From the NCBI RefSeq assembly GCF_015351475.1, contig NZ_JADKPR010000012.1:1-64000 (forward strand): a stretch of DNA of 64,000 bases, read 5' to 3'. The translations under genes were made by a program, and so were the position numbers. This DNA comes from Flavobacterium sp. HJJ (GTDB taxonomy: Bacteria; Bacteroidota; Bacteroidia; Flavobacteriales; Flavobacteriaceae). Shown here piece after piece: positions 39,937 to 48,067 of this stretch. Position 1 is the first letter of the stretch. Every line of letters begins with the position of its first letter. The notes beneath the pieces are model-generated. The model did not search any database. It worked only from the letters and a program-made list of their open reading frames with translations, and was not told where the DNA came from.

Positions 39937-42849
39937 TTATTCTAATATAAAGCTCAGATTTTCCTCAATTTCATCACCAATAAAATTTTCGTCTAAAAGC
40001 GAATCGGATAGCAGTTTTTTACTTTCCTGCAGACGGATAATTTTTTCTTCAACCGTATTCTTAGCAATAAACCGAACTACATTGACTTTGTTCATCTGTC
40101 CAATGCGGTGCGCACGGCCAATACCTTGTTTTTCTGAAAAAGGATTCCACCATGGATCTAAGAAAATGACATAAGAAGCCTTGGTGATATTGAGTCCAAC
40201 ACCTCCAGCCTTTAAAGAAATGAAAAATAGTAACGGTTTTTCCTGCTCCTGAAAACGGTTGACTTGGTATTCGCGTTCTTTTAAAGGAGTTTCGCCGGTG
40301 AGTTCGCAAAAATCGATCTTGTTTTCTTTACACCATGTTTTGTAAAAATCCAAGTTGGATGTGAACGAACTAAAAACAATCGTTTTTTGGTTGGATTGTA
40401 CTAAAGTTTCCAGATAACGGGTCACGGCAATGTATTTACCTGAATCCATTTCGGACTTGGAATCGATCATTTTTGGGTGATTGCTCAATTGTCTCAAGCG
40501 CATCAAAGTGTTGATGATATTGATTTTATCGGCAATGTTTCCATCGGTTTGCAGCAATGAATTACGTGCTTTCGATTTTTCTTCTTCGTATAATTTCTCT
40601 TGTTCGGGTTCCATTTCGCAATAGAAAATCTGTTCGGAGAGTTCCGGTAAATCTTTTAAAACCTGCTCTTTGGTGCGTCTTAAAATAAACGGACTAATAA
40701 GATTTTTTAGTTCCAATAAACTGTTTTCATCTTGTTTTTTCTCAATCGGGAATTTATAATTTTCGGCAAAGAAAGCATAACTTCCCAATATATTCGGATT
40801 GATAAACTGCATTTGTGACCATAGATCATCGAGCGAATTCTCTATCGGGGTTCCGCTCAGCGATATTTTGGAACTGGCTTTTATCTGATTAATCGCCTTG
40901 AAAATTTTGGAGTTTTTGTTTTTGATGTATTGGCTTTCGTCCAAAATCAAATACCTGAAATTGTATTTTTCCAAAATCGAAATATCTCTCGAAACTACAG
41001 CGTAACTCGTGAAAATCAAGTCGTATTTTTCGAGTTTTTTCGAAAGTATTTTTCGGTCGCTGCCAATGTATTGCACCCTGCGGAAATGCGGAGTGAATTT
41101 TCGGGCTTCGGTGTACCAATTGAAAACCAAGGAAGACGGCAGAACAATCAATGCTTTTAGGTATTCCTTTGCCATCGGAATTTCGTTTCCAAACAAATCC
41201 AGCTGAATATTTTCGGCTCTTTCATAATCCAACTGTTCTTGTACGGCAACTAGTGTGGTTAGGGTCTGCAATGTTTTTCCCAATCCCATATCGTCGGCAA
41301 GGCAGGCACCAAGACCATTGTTGTAATGTTCTAAAAGCCATTTGACTCCTTCGATTTGATAGGGTCTCAATGTTGCTTTTACCAAAGGGGAAGACTGATA
41401 TTCTATAACTGCCTGCAAATTAGCAGAATCTTTGAGTTCGGGAATTCCTTCCAAAATCGCAAAATTGCTTTTGGGCAAAACAAGATTTCCGTTTTGGATT
41501 TTTGCCAATTTTACCATTGGGGCGTATAGCGTCATCCATTCAATTGGAATCAAAAAGCAGCTGCCATTAGGTAAAAGGAACAGTCGGTTTCGATTTTTTA
41601 TATTTGGAATAATTTCAGTGAAATTAAATTCAAAAGCATTGCAGACGACTGTCATTTTTATGTCAAACCAATCGCTTTTCACTTCATTCGAAAATTGAAT
41701 CGTTACTTTTTGAGTATTGATTTTTTTACTGTCGATTTTTAAATCTTTAACCGAAAAACCATTGGATTCAAGAATTTCCTGATTTTCTATTGCCCATTGA
41801 ATTGTTGAGTAAGGATCTTGTTTTTCCACTTTTGGCGAAAGCCCAAAAAATCCATTTTCGGTTTTAGACAAACCAAGTTCTAATAGTTTGCTTTCAAATG
41901 AAGCTTCTTTAGCTGTTCTTTTATATTGAATCACTTTGATTTCGTCCAAATTGCGGGTGTCAATTTCAGAATGGATTTTCTTGGTTTTACTATTATCGAA
42001 AGTGAATCCGTCATAGTCGAATAAAAGGTTGATAAAATAGCTGTTTTTAAAAAAATCATGTGTCAGCTGGAGTGAGCAGGCAGTGATTTTATCTCTTAAT
42101 TCTACTGCAAATCCAGTGGCTTTTATATCTGCTTTTTTGGCAACATCCTTAATGAATTTTTCAAAATATTCAGAAACCATTTTTGAAGGAATTTCAATAG
42201 TTTTCTTCTTCAAAAACGGAATAATTTTTTTAGTATTGATGTCTTTTAGCAGGTACAATTTATGGTGTGCAATCAACCATCCCGGCTCATCCAAAAGAAG
42301 TGTGATTACGGTATCTGTTGGGTGGAAAGTCGTTGTTTTGTCTTTTAAAAGTAAAGTATAGGAAATTCCGTTTTCGTGTTTGTCAAACTGGAGGCTCGTT
42401 CCTAATGCTGGATCTTCAGTAGCAATCCGGCTAATCCGAAAATCTTTTTCTTTTCCCAGATTCAAAGAAAGTGGAAAATTCTCTTGAGAAACGACACTAT
42501 AAAACTGTTCTAAATTCGTTTTTATGAATTGTCTGATTCCAAATTCCAGTTTGCTGTCTTTCAGTAAGTCCTCAATGTTCTTTGATGATTTACTGTTTTT
42601 ACCGAATTTCTTAAAAATGACTTCGGGTTTGAGTGCTTCGCAAATTGATAACACTTTTCTGGTGTTGCTGTCTAAATTTTCAATAATTACCCCAAAACTT
42701 TGAAGTACCTGGGGGCTTGCTTTCTTGTCTAAATATGTTATTGCGTCAGAATGATCTACTATATAAGCCGTCGGAATATATGTGTTTAGCCTTTTTTCTA
42801 GGTTAATATCAAAGCAGAATTGAAAGGAGTTTTTAGTTTCCAAAAGCAT
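39937..42849 (-). CDS. SNF2-family DEAD/DEAH helicase
   Basis: A 970-residue Swi2/Snf2 ATPase. The N-terminal half (1-480) is a variable bacterial domain. The motor has Walker A DDMGLGKTLQTL near residue 520, a Walker B of the form LDESQYIKN near 636, SGTPIENSLDDLWSQM near 670, and helicase motif VI RAHRIGQ near 913. Bacterial SNF2 proteins remodel DNA- or RNA-polymerase-bound complexes, but the target here is unknown. The gene stands alone. No nuclease or methylase partner gives it a restriction or defence context. Confidence 0.9.
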   Translation of the reverse strand: MLLETKNSFQFCFDINLEKRLNTYIPTAYIVDHSDAITYLDKKASPQVLQSFGVIIENLDSNTRKVLSICEALKPEVIFKKFGKNSKSSKNIEDLLKDSKLEFGIRQFIKTNLEQFYSVVSQENFPLSLNLGKEKDFRISRIATEDPALGTSLQFDKHENGISYTLLLKDKTTTFHPTDTVITLLLDEPGWLIAHHKLYLLKDINTKKIIPFLKKKTIEIPSKMVSEYFEKFIKDVAKKADIKATGFAVELRDKITACSLQLTHDFFKNSYFINLLFDYDGFTFDNSKTKKIHSEIDTRNLDEIKVIQYKRTAKEASFESKLLELGLSKTENGFFGLSPKVEKQDPYSTIQWAIENQEILESNGFSVKDLKIDSKKINTQKVTIQFSNEVKSDWFDIKMTVVCNAFEFNFTEIIPNIKNRNRLFLLPNGSCFLIPIEWMTLYAPMVKLAKIQNGNLVLPKSNFAILEGIPELKDSANLQAVIEYQSSPLVKATLRPYQIEGVKWLLEHYNNGLGACLADDMGLGKTLQTLTTLVAVQEQLDYERAENIQLDLFGNEIPMAKEYLKALIVLPSSLVFNWYTEARKFTPHFRRVQYIGSDRKILSKKLEKYDLIFTSYAVVSRDISILEKYNFRYLILDESQYIKNKNSKIFKAINQIKASSKISLSGTPIENSLDDLWSQMQFINPNILGSYAFFAENYKFPIEKKQDENSLLELKNLISPFILRRTKEQVLKDLPELSEQIFYCEMEPEQEKLYEEEKSKARNSLLQTDGNIADKINIINTLMRLRQLSNHPKMIDSKSEMDSGKYIAVTRYLETLVQSNQKTIVFSSFTSNLDFYKTWCKENKIDFCELTGETPLKEREYQVNRFQEQEKPLLFFISLKAGGVGLNITKASYVIFLDPWWNPFSEKQGIGRAHRIGQMNKVNVVRFIAKNTVEEKIIRLQESKKLLSDSLLDENFIGDEIEENLSFILE

Positions 42850-42880
42850 TTAGTTATTAAAGCAATCCGTTAAAGTTTTT

Positions 42881-43048
42881 AGCCACAGATTCACAGATTT
42901 CAAAAAAATAAAAAAGAAATTTGATCGAATAAAAAATCATAGATTAAAAATACTTGCAGCGTTTGTCATTCCGTAGGAATCTCACAAGTGCTCGATTTCC
43001 TTTAGCATAATTTTAAAGGAATCAGTAAGAATCTGTGAATTTACGGCT
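42881..43048. repeat. Inverted repeat element AGCCACAGATTCACAGATT
   Basis: The arms 42881-42899 and 43030-43048 are inverse repeats (16 of 19). Between them, GATTTCCTTTA and TAAAGGAATC form an inner hairpin (about 42988-43023). No ORF. It fills the 226-bp spacer between the helicase and methyltransferase genes. Confidence 0.65.
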
Positions 43049-43075
43049 ATTTTTTTTATTAGCTATAGTGTTTTT

Positions 43076-43840
43076 TTACTTGAAGCAGACAGGAATGATT
43101 TCGCCTTTTGCCAAACAATATTTCTCTACCAATTCGGGAGCAATTTTGTTGGTGTAATCTTCTTCGACAACGGTAAAGCCAATACTTCTTAATTTGTCAA
43201 AATAGTCACGTCCATAAATACGAACGTGGTCGTACTGACCAAATATTTTGGCACGTTCTTTTTGATCAGTGATGCTGTCATCTGCAAAAGTTATGTCTCT
43301 TTTCAAATCCTGTGGAATTTGAAGAATCGCCATGCCGCCCGGTTTCAAAACACGGTACAATTCCTGCATTGCTTTTGTGTCATCCGGAATGTGTTCTAAA
43401 ACGTGATTACAAAGAATAACGTCGTATTGATTATCCTGAAAAGGTAAATTACAGATGTCTGCCTTTACATCCGCCAATGGCGACAATAAATCGGTAGTCG
43501 TGTAATCAAGGTTTTTTTGCTTGCGGAACAATTTATAAAAAGCCTGTTCCGGAGCAAAATGCAATACTTTCTTCGGAGCCGTGAAAAAATCAGTTTGTTC
43601 GTTTAGGTATAACCAAAGCAAACGATGTCTTTCTAACGAAAGTGTACTTGGTGAAAGAACATTATTACGCTGTGTTTCGTATCCATAAGGCAGGAATGAT
43701 TTGAAACTTCTTCCGTCGATTGGGTCAGTGTACTTGTCTCCCTTTAATGAAAAAGCAATAATTGGTCTTGCCACATAGCTCAAACGGATTAATAATGGAC
43801 GAGGAATTGTATTGAGTATAAGTTTAAAAAGTTTCTTCAT
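43076..43840 (-). CDS. Class I SAM-dependent methyltransferase
   Basis: A 254-residue Methyltransf_11-type enzyme. The N terminus is basic and hydrophobic (MKKLFKLILNTIPRPLLIRL). The core has VLHFAPEQAFYKLFRK followed by TTDLLSPLADVKADI, then the acidic CNHVLEHIPDDTKAMQELYR and LKPGGMAILQIPQDL. It is cytoplasmic or peripheral on the membrane; the substrate is unknown. The start is the ATG at 43840, because the repeat arm at 43846-43890 lies upstream. Confidence 0.85.
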   Translation of the reverse strand: MKKLFKLILNTIPRPLLIRLSYVARPIIAFSLKGDKYTDPIDGRSFKSFLPYGYETQRNNVLSPSTLSLERHRLLWLYLNEQTDFFTAPKKVLHFAPEQAFYKLFRKQKNLDYTTTDLLSPLADVKADICNLPFQDNQYDVILCNHVLEHIPDDTKAMQELYRVLKPGGMAILQIPQDLKRDITFADDSITDQKERAKIFGQYDHVRIYGRDYFDKLRSIGFTVVEEDYTNKIAPELVEKYCLAKGEIIPVCFK

Positions 43841-43845
43841 TGTTA

Positions 43846-43890
43846 TTACGCAAAGATTCACAAAGAACACATAGAGATTCGCAAAGTTTT
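43846..43890. repeat. Left terminal inverted repeat of the GxxExxY cassette
   Basis: A 45-nt arm beginning TTACGCAAAGATTCACAAAG. It is matched in inverse by 44314-44358 (35 of 45 identical) and overlaps the GxxExxY stop codon. Confidence 0.8.
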
Positions 43891-44302
43891 AAAAATCAGA
43901 TGTTGAGTTTATGAATCGTTTTATATTGTTTTTTAAGATTTTAGAATTGTAATTGATTAATAATCCTAACGGATAGTTGCCTAATTTTAAATAGGTGAGT
44001 ATTTGTGCAAAATGAACTGAAGTGAAACTTTCGACAGTCTTTAATTCAATAACTAATTTATCTTCAATAAGTAAATCAATTCTGTAACCTTGATCAAGTT
44101 GGATTTCTTTGTAAATTATCGGAAGAGTAATTTCTTTTTCAACTTTGAGCCCCGCTTTTTTAATCTCATAAAAAAGACATTGCTGATAAGCCGATTCTAA
44201 TAAACCTGGGCCTAACTCTCTATGAACTTCAATTGCTAAACCAATGACTTTATATGAAAGCGCATTTAATTCTTCGCTTAATTCTAGTGTGTTATTTTCC
44301 AT
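43889..44302 (-). CDS. GxxExxY family protein
   Basis: A 137-residue protein of the GxxExxY group (name from its GLLESAY-like motif, present here as GPGLLESAYQQC at about 32-43). PD-(D/E)xK-like features follow: YRIDLLIEDKLVIELKTVE has the D..E.K spacing of that nuclease fold. Its activity is not established. The gene is bracketed by 45-nt inverted repeats (43846-43890 and 44314-44358) that sit between two housekeeping genes. No transposase is present, so it is a passenger or an unusual non-autonomous cassette. Confidence 0.85.
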   Translation of the reverse strand: MENNTLELSEELNALSYKVIGLAIEVHRELGPGLLESAYQQCLFYEIKKAGLKVEKEITLPIIYKEIQLDQGYRIDLLIEDKLVIELKTVESFTSVHFAQILTYLKLGNYPLGLLINYNSKILKNNIKRFINSTSDF

Positions 44303-44313
44303 GTTATCTTTAC

Positions 44314-44358
44314 AAAACTTCGTGTATCTCTGGGTTATCTTTATGAATCTTCGCGAAA
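44314..44358. repeat. Right terminal inverted repeat of the GxxExxY cassette
   Basis: Reverse complement starts TTTCGCGAAGATTCATAAAG. It stops 5 bp before the map stop codon. Confidence 0.8.
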
Positions 44359-44362
44359 TTAT

Positions 44363-45181
44363 TTAAACAACCAATGGCACTTTTCTAAACTCATCCTCTT
44401 CATTGCTCACGATTCCCAATTCTTTGTAGATATAATAGAAAGTGGATAAGATTTCAGGTTTTCCGTCTATGATGGCAACGTCGTGTTCAAAGTGGGCAGA
44501 TGGTTTTCCGTCTGCGGTGGTGATTGTCCAGCCGTCTTTGTGCTGTTTAATGTTTTTGGTTCCCATATTAATCATCGGCTCGATAGCGACCACCATTCCT
44601 TCGATTAAAAGTTTACCACGGCCTTTTTTACCATAATTAGGCATTTCTGGATCTTCGTGCATTTTTTGTCCAACACCGTGGCCAACTAATTCACGAACCA
44701 CGCCATAACCATGTCCTTCGGTATATTTTTGGATGGCGTTACCAACGTCTTCCACACGGTTTCCGGCACGTAATTCCCGGATTCCTACGTAAAGTGATTC
44801 TTTGGTAACCTGCAATAATTTTTTAGTTTCTGGGGCGACATCGCCAATTTCAAAAGAATAAGCGTGGTCTCCGTGAAAACCATTTTTGAAAGCACCACAG
44901 TCCACAGAAATTACGTCACCGCTTTCAAGAGGTTTGTTGTTTGGGATTCCGTGTACTACCTGCGAATTTGGACTCATACATAAAGAATTCGGGAAACCGT
45001 AAAGACCTAGAAAGCTAGGTACAGCTCCATGATCTCTGATGAATTCTTCGGCTCTTTTGTCTAAGTATAATGTAGTGACTCCTTCTTTTATTTCAGAAGC
45101 AATCATTCCTAATGTTTTTGATACGATCAATGCACTTTCGCGCATTAATTCTATTTCCTCAAGGGTTTTTTGAATAATCAT
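44363..45181 (-). CDS. map: Type I methionine aminopeptidase
   Basis: Removes N-terminal Met from new proteins. At 272 residues it has the family length. Metal-binding residues lie in SVDCGAFKNGFHGDHAYSF (Asp pair), GHGVGQKMHEDP, and the C-terminal EPMINMG and HFEHDVAI. The start MIIQKTLEEIELMRES is typical. A CAAAAGTA box (TACTTTTG on the minus strand, 45202-45209) lies 20 nt upstream. Confidence 0.95.
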   Translation of the reverse strand: MIIQKTLEEIELMRESALIVSKTLGMIASEIKEGVTTLYLDKRAEEFIRDHGAVPSFLGLYGFPNSLCMSPNSQVVHGIPNNKPLESGDVISVDCGAFKNGFHGDHAYSFEIGDVAPETKKLLQVTKESLYVGIRELRAGNRVEDVGNAIQKYTEGHGYGVVRELVGHGVGQKMHEDPEMPNYGKKGRGKLLIEGMVVAIEPMINMGTKNIKQHKDGWTITTADGKPSAHFEHDVAIIDGKPEILSTFYYIYKELGIVSNEEDEFRKVPLVV

Positions 45182-45201
45182 ATTTTCGAATTTTCAGAGT
45201 G

Positions 45202-45209
45202 CAAAAGTA
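45202..45209 (-). promoter_or_regulatory. -7 box of map
   Basis: TACTTTTG on the minus strand, 20 nt before the ATG. Confidence 0.4.
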
Positions 45210-45224
45210 CACTTTTAAAATTAT

Positions 45225-46613
45225 TTAATCTGGATTCGCCATAATTTTAAAAAGTTCTGAATTCGAAATAAAATATCTATTGGTCAAACTAATTAAAGAT
45301 AATTTTGCACTTACGAGATTGTTTTCGCGAGTATTGATTAAAAACAAAGAGCTTTCACCAAATGAAAACAGACGCTCTTCTGAATTTAGCATCGTTAGAT
45401 TATCTTTGGCTAAATCTTTTACTAAAACCAATTGTTTGTTTAAAGATTCTATTTCTATTTTTTGCGCTTGAATTTTGTTTGACAATTGCAGTCTTTCTAG
45501 TCCAATGCTGTATTCGGCTTCCTGAATTTTGAATTTGGTTAATTTAAGTTTGCCTCGTTCTTTTCTTAAAAATAAAGGAAACGACAAATCAACTCCCAAT
45601 TTGTAATTATCGGTGTTGTATTCATCATAATATTTGGGTTCTGATAAAAGAGAATACCCCAAATTAATTTTAGGAAGCAATTCGTTGGCACTTAATTTTC
45701 TTTCAACATTCAAAATATCAATTTTGCTTTGCATCGCATTTATCTTAGGGTGATTGTCTATCGAAGTTGGCTCAGCCGTAAGATTATTAGTTTTCAACGT
45801 TTCCTGAATCGTGATTTCGAGTTGTGTCTCTGGTATAAGATCATCCGAAATTTCCATCGGGATCGTATTGTCTAACCATAAAAAGTTAGATAATTCCAGT
45901 TTCGCTTTGGTTAATTTTAATTTGGAATCTTCTAAACTCAGCAAGCGGTTTTTTACATTAATTCCGGCTTCGCTACTATCAACAGCCGGTTTGTCACCCT
46001 GTTTGATTGATGTTTTTATTCCTGTAAATCGGATTTTGGCATTTTCGGAATATTTTTCATAAAGCTGTACTTCTTCGTAGTTTTTCTTCCAATTAAAATA
46101 AGCCAAAGAAGCATCGTATAGAACTGCAACCGCTTGAAGTTTTACTTCGGATTCACTTAGTTTTATCTGCATTTTGGCCATGCTTAAATCGGCCATACGT
46201 TTATTAATCCATAAACCTTGACCAACAGGAACACTAATTTCCAAAGAGGCTAAACCCTGTTCTGGCGTTGTGTGTTCCGGATTTAAATAATAACCGTCAT
46301 TGTTTTCAAAACCTCCTTTAATTTCGATTCCGTACCAAGTTGGAATCTTAAAACTACTGTTCAAAAGGGAGTAATACTCTTTGTCTTTAAATTGTTTTTG
46401 AGCGTAATCGACTTCTATTTTGGGATCAAAAGCTCCTCGCGCCATCATCAAATTGGTTTGCGCTTTGTTCAGAGTAAGCTGGGCATTTTTTACCAAAGGA
46501 TGAAACTTTTTTACGTAACCTAAAAACTCATTGTAGGTAAGTTCCTTTGAAATCGTTTCTTGTCCTGTAACAGCAATAGAAAACAGTAATAAGAGATAGA
46601 ATATCTTTTTCAT
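45225..46613 (-). CDS. TolC-family outer-membrane efflux protein
   Basis: A 462-residue outer-membrane channel with a signal peptide (MKKIFYLLLLFSIAVTGQ). Long coiled-coil-forming segments (for example LNKAQTNLMMARGAF and KIRFTGIKTSIKQGDK) are the two repeats of the TolC alpha-barrel. It would carry the export path across the outer membrane for the ABC/HlyD proteins upstream. Last gene of the TetR-ABC-HlyD-TolC unit, 105 bp after HlyD. Confidence 0.9.
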   Translation of the reverse strand: MKKIFYLLLLFSIAVTGQETISKELTYNEFLGYVKKFHPLVKNAQLTLNKAQTNLMMARGAFDPKIEVDYAQKQFKDKEYYSLLNSSFKIPTWYGIEIKGGFENNDGYYLNPEHTTPEQGLASLEISVPVGQGLWINKRMADLSMAKMQIKLSESEVKLQAVAVLYDASLAYFNWKKNYEEVQLYEKYSENAKIRFTGIKTSIKQGDKPAVDSSEAGINVKNRLLSLEDSKLKLTKAKLELSNFLWLDNTIPMEISDDLIPETQLEITIQETLKTNNLTAEPTSIDNHPKINAMQSKIDILNVERKLSANELLPKINLGYSLLSEPKYYDEYNTDNYKLGVDLSFPLFLRKERGKLKLTKFKIQEAEYSIGLERLQLSNKIQAQKIEIESLNKQLVLVKDLAKDNLTMLNSEERLFSFGESSLFLINTRENNLVSAKLSLISLTNRYFISNSELFKIMANPD

Positions 46614-46642
46614 GTGTAGATATTTATTGTTTTTTATCGGTC

Positions 46643-46662
46643 TCCCGATAGTTATCGGGAGT
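46643..46662. other. CTCCCGATAG palindrome between HlyD and TolC genes
   Basis: CTCCCGATAGTTATCGGGAG (46643-46662) forms a perfect 8-10 bp stem in the 105-bp HlyD-TolC spacer. It has no T run, so attenuation or mRNA processing is as likely as termination. Confidence 0.7.
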
Positions 46663-46717
46663 AATTTGCATATCATCATTGGTGTTAACAACCAATTTTT
46701 GAATGATGCTCATTTCA

Positions 46718-48064
46718 TTATTTCTTTTCTTTTGTCGTTTTTGTTTCTTGTTTGTAATAATTTGGAGGGAATCCATTTAAAACTCGCCAAATTTCAAACC
46801 AAATTGGCACATTGTCCAATAAAGCCAGAGTTTGCGCACCAGAACCGATACTTAGTTCTTTTGGCCATTTTGCTTCTTCTTTATCGGGAGCAATTAGAAC
46901 TCTGTATTTTCCGTTAGGGCTAATGAAATTTTCAATAGCTACTATCTTACCGCCAAAGGTTCCGTATGAAATATCAGGCCATCCCGAAAATACGATTGTT
47001 GGCCATCCGTCAAACCAGACACGAACTTTTTCGCCTCTGTGAATCAGCGGTAAATCGATAGGATCAACATAAGTTTCCACCGCAATTTCATACGACGAAG
47101 GCATAATCGTAGCAATTGCGGTACCTTCTTTTACTGTTTCTCCAATCCCTGACTGCAGCGCTCTATTGATGTAGCCGTTTTGAGCCGCTTTGATATAGTA
47201 CATGCCATTACGGATGCTGTAATTAGCATACTGGTTTTCTAATTTATTAACTTGAGCTTTGGCATCGTATTGACTGCTCAGTGCAGTAAACTTATCACTT
47301 TGTGATTTTGAGGCTTTTTCAGAATATTCGGCAACGATTCGGCTAATTTCAACTTTGGAGTTAATTAAATCATTTTTGCTGCTCAATAATTTGTTTTCCT
47401 GATTGATTATTTTAGCCTCTGCTTCTTGTAATTTTAAGCGCTTTTCTTCAACATCCGTTAAAGGTTTTAGTCCCTCTTTATTGAGTTGGAGCGTACGATT
47501 AAATTGGGTATTGGCAATTTTCAGCTGGGTATTTACTGCAACCAAATCAATACTGTCGCTTTTAATTTTTAAATAGGCTTGTTTAATTTTATTTTGAGCC
47601 TGTTCTAATTTTAATTTTTTTTCAGCTTCAATAGCTCCTAGCTGATTGGATAAACTCACTACTTTAGCCTCGTATGATTCTACAGCACTTTTCTTAGCCT
47701 CTACTTGGTTTTTGGTGTTTTCAACTAAATTTGGATCCATGTAATCTTCCTTGATTTCAGAGATAAATAAAATGGTATCTCCTTTTTTTACATAGTCTCC
47801 TTCCTGAACGTACCATTTCTCGATTCGGCCCGAAATAACACTTTGTATCGATTGTGGGCGCTGGTTTGGTTTAAGAGTTGTTACCGCTCCAGACCCCGAA
47901 ATATTTTGCGTCCAGGGTAAAAATAATAGCGCTACTGCTACTATTGAAACGCCAAGTATAATTTTGTTTAAAATTTTATAATGCGTTTTGTTTTCAAGTG
48001 TCTGCACGGTCTTAAAATGTTCAGACGATTGATTTGGTTTTCTGTTGTCGGATATATTCAGCAT
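46718..48064 (-). CDS. HlyD-family membrane fusion protein
   Basis: A 448-residue periplasmic adaptor with one N-terminal transmembrane helix (about 34-50, ILGVSIVAVALLFLPW). The lipoyl-like half motifs are GRIEKWYVQEGDYVKKGDTI (75-94) and, after a long coiled coil (about 115-270), YIKAAQNGYINRALQSGIG. It links an inner-membrane ABC transporter to the TolC channel. Three bases separate it from the ABC gene, and it continues the operon. Confidence 0.9.
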   Translation of the reverse strand: MLNISDNRKPNQSSEHFKTVQTLENKTHYKILNKIILGVSIVAVALLFLPWTQNISGSGAVTTLKPNQRPQSIQSVISGRIEKWYVQEGDYVKKGDTILFISEIKEDYMDPNLVENTKNQVEAKKSAVESYEAKVVSLSNQLGAIEAEKKLKLEQAQNKIKQAYLKIKSDSIDLVAVNTQLKIANTQFNRTLQLNKEGLKPLTDVEEKRLKLQEAEAKIINQENKLLSSKNDLINSKVEISRIVAEYSEKASKSQSDKFTALSSQYDAKAQVNKLENQYANYSIRNGMYYIKAAQNGYINRALQSGIGETVKEGTAIATIMPSSYEIAVETYVDPIDLPLIHRGEKVRVWFDGWPTIVFSGWPDISYGTFGGKIVAIENFISPNGKYRVLIAPDKEEAKWPKELSIGSGAQTLALLDNVPIWFEIWRVLNGFPPNYYKQETKTTKEKK

Positions 48065-48067
48065 TTT

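Noticed and set aside
39937..43840. SNF2 helicase plus methyltransferase as a DISARM or BREX-like defence system
   Set aside because: The methyltransferase is a Methyltransf_11 type without DNA-methylase motifs, and no other defence gene is present.
43846..44358. Insertion sequence with transposase
   Set aside because: The enclosed protein is a GxxExxY protein with no DDE or HUH features and nothing else is encoded.
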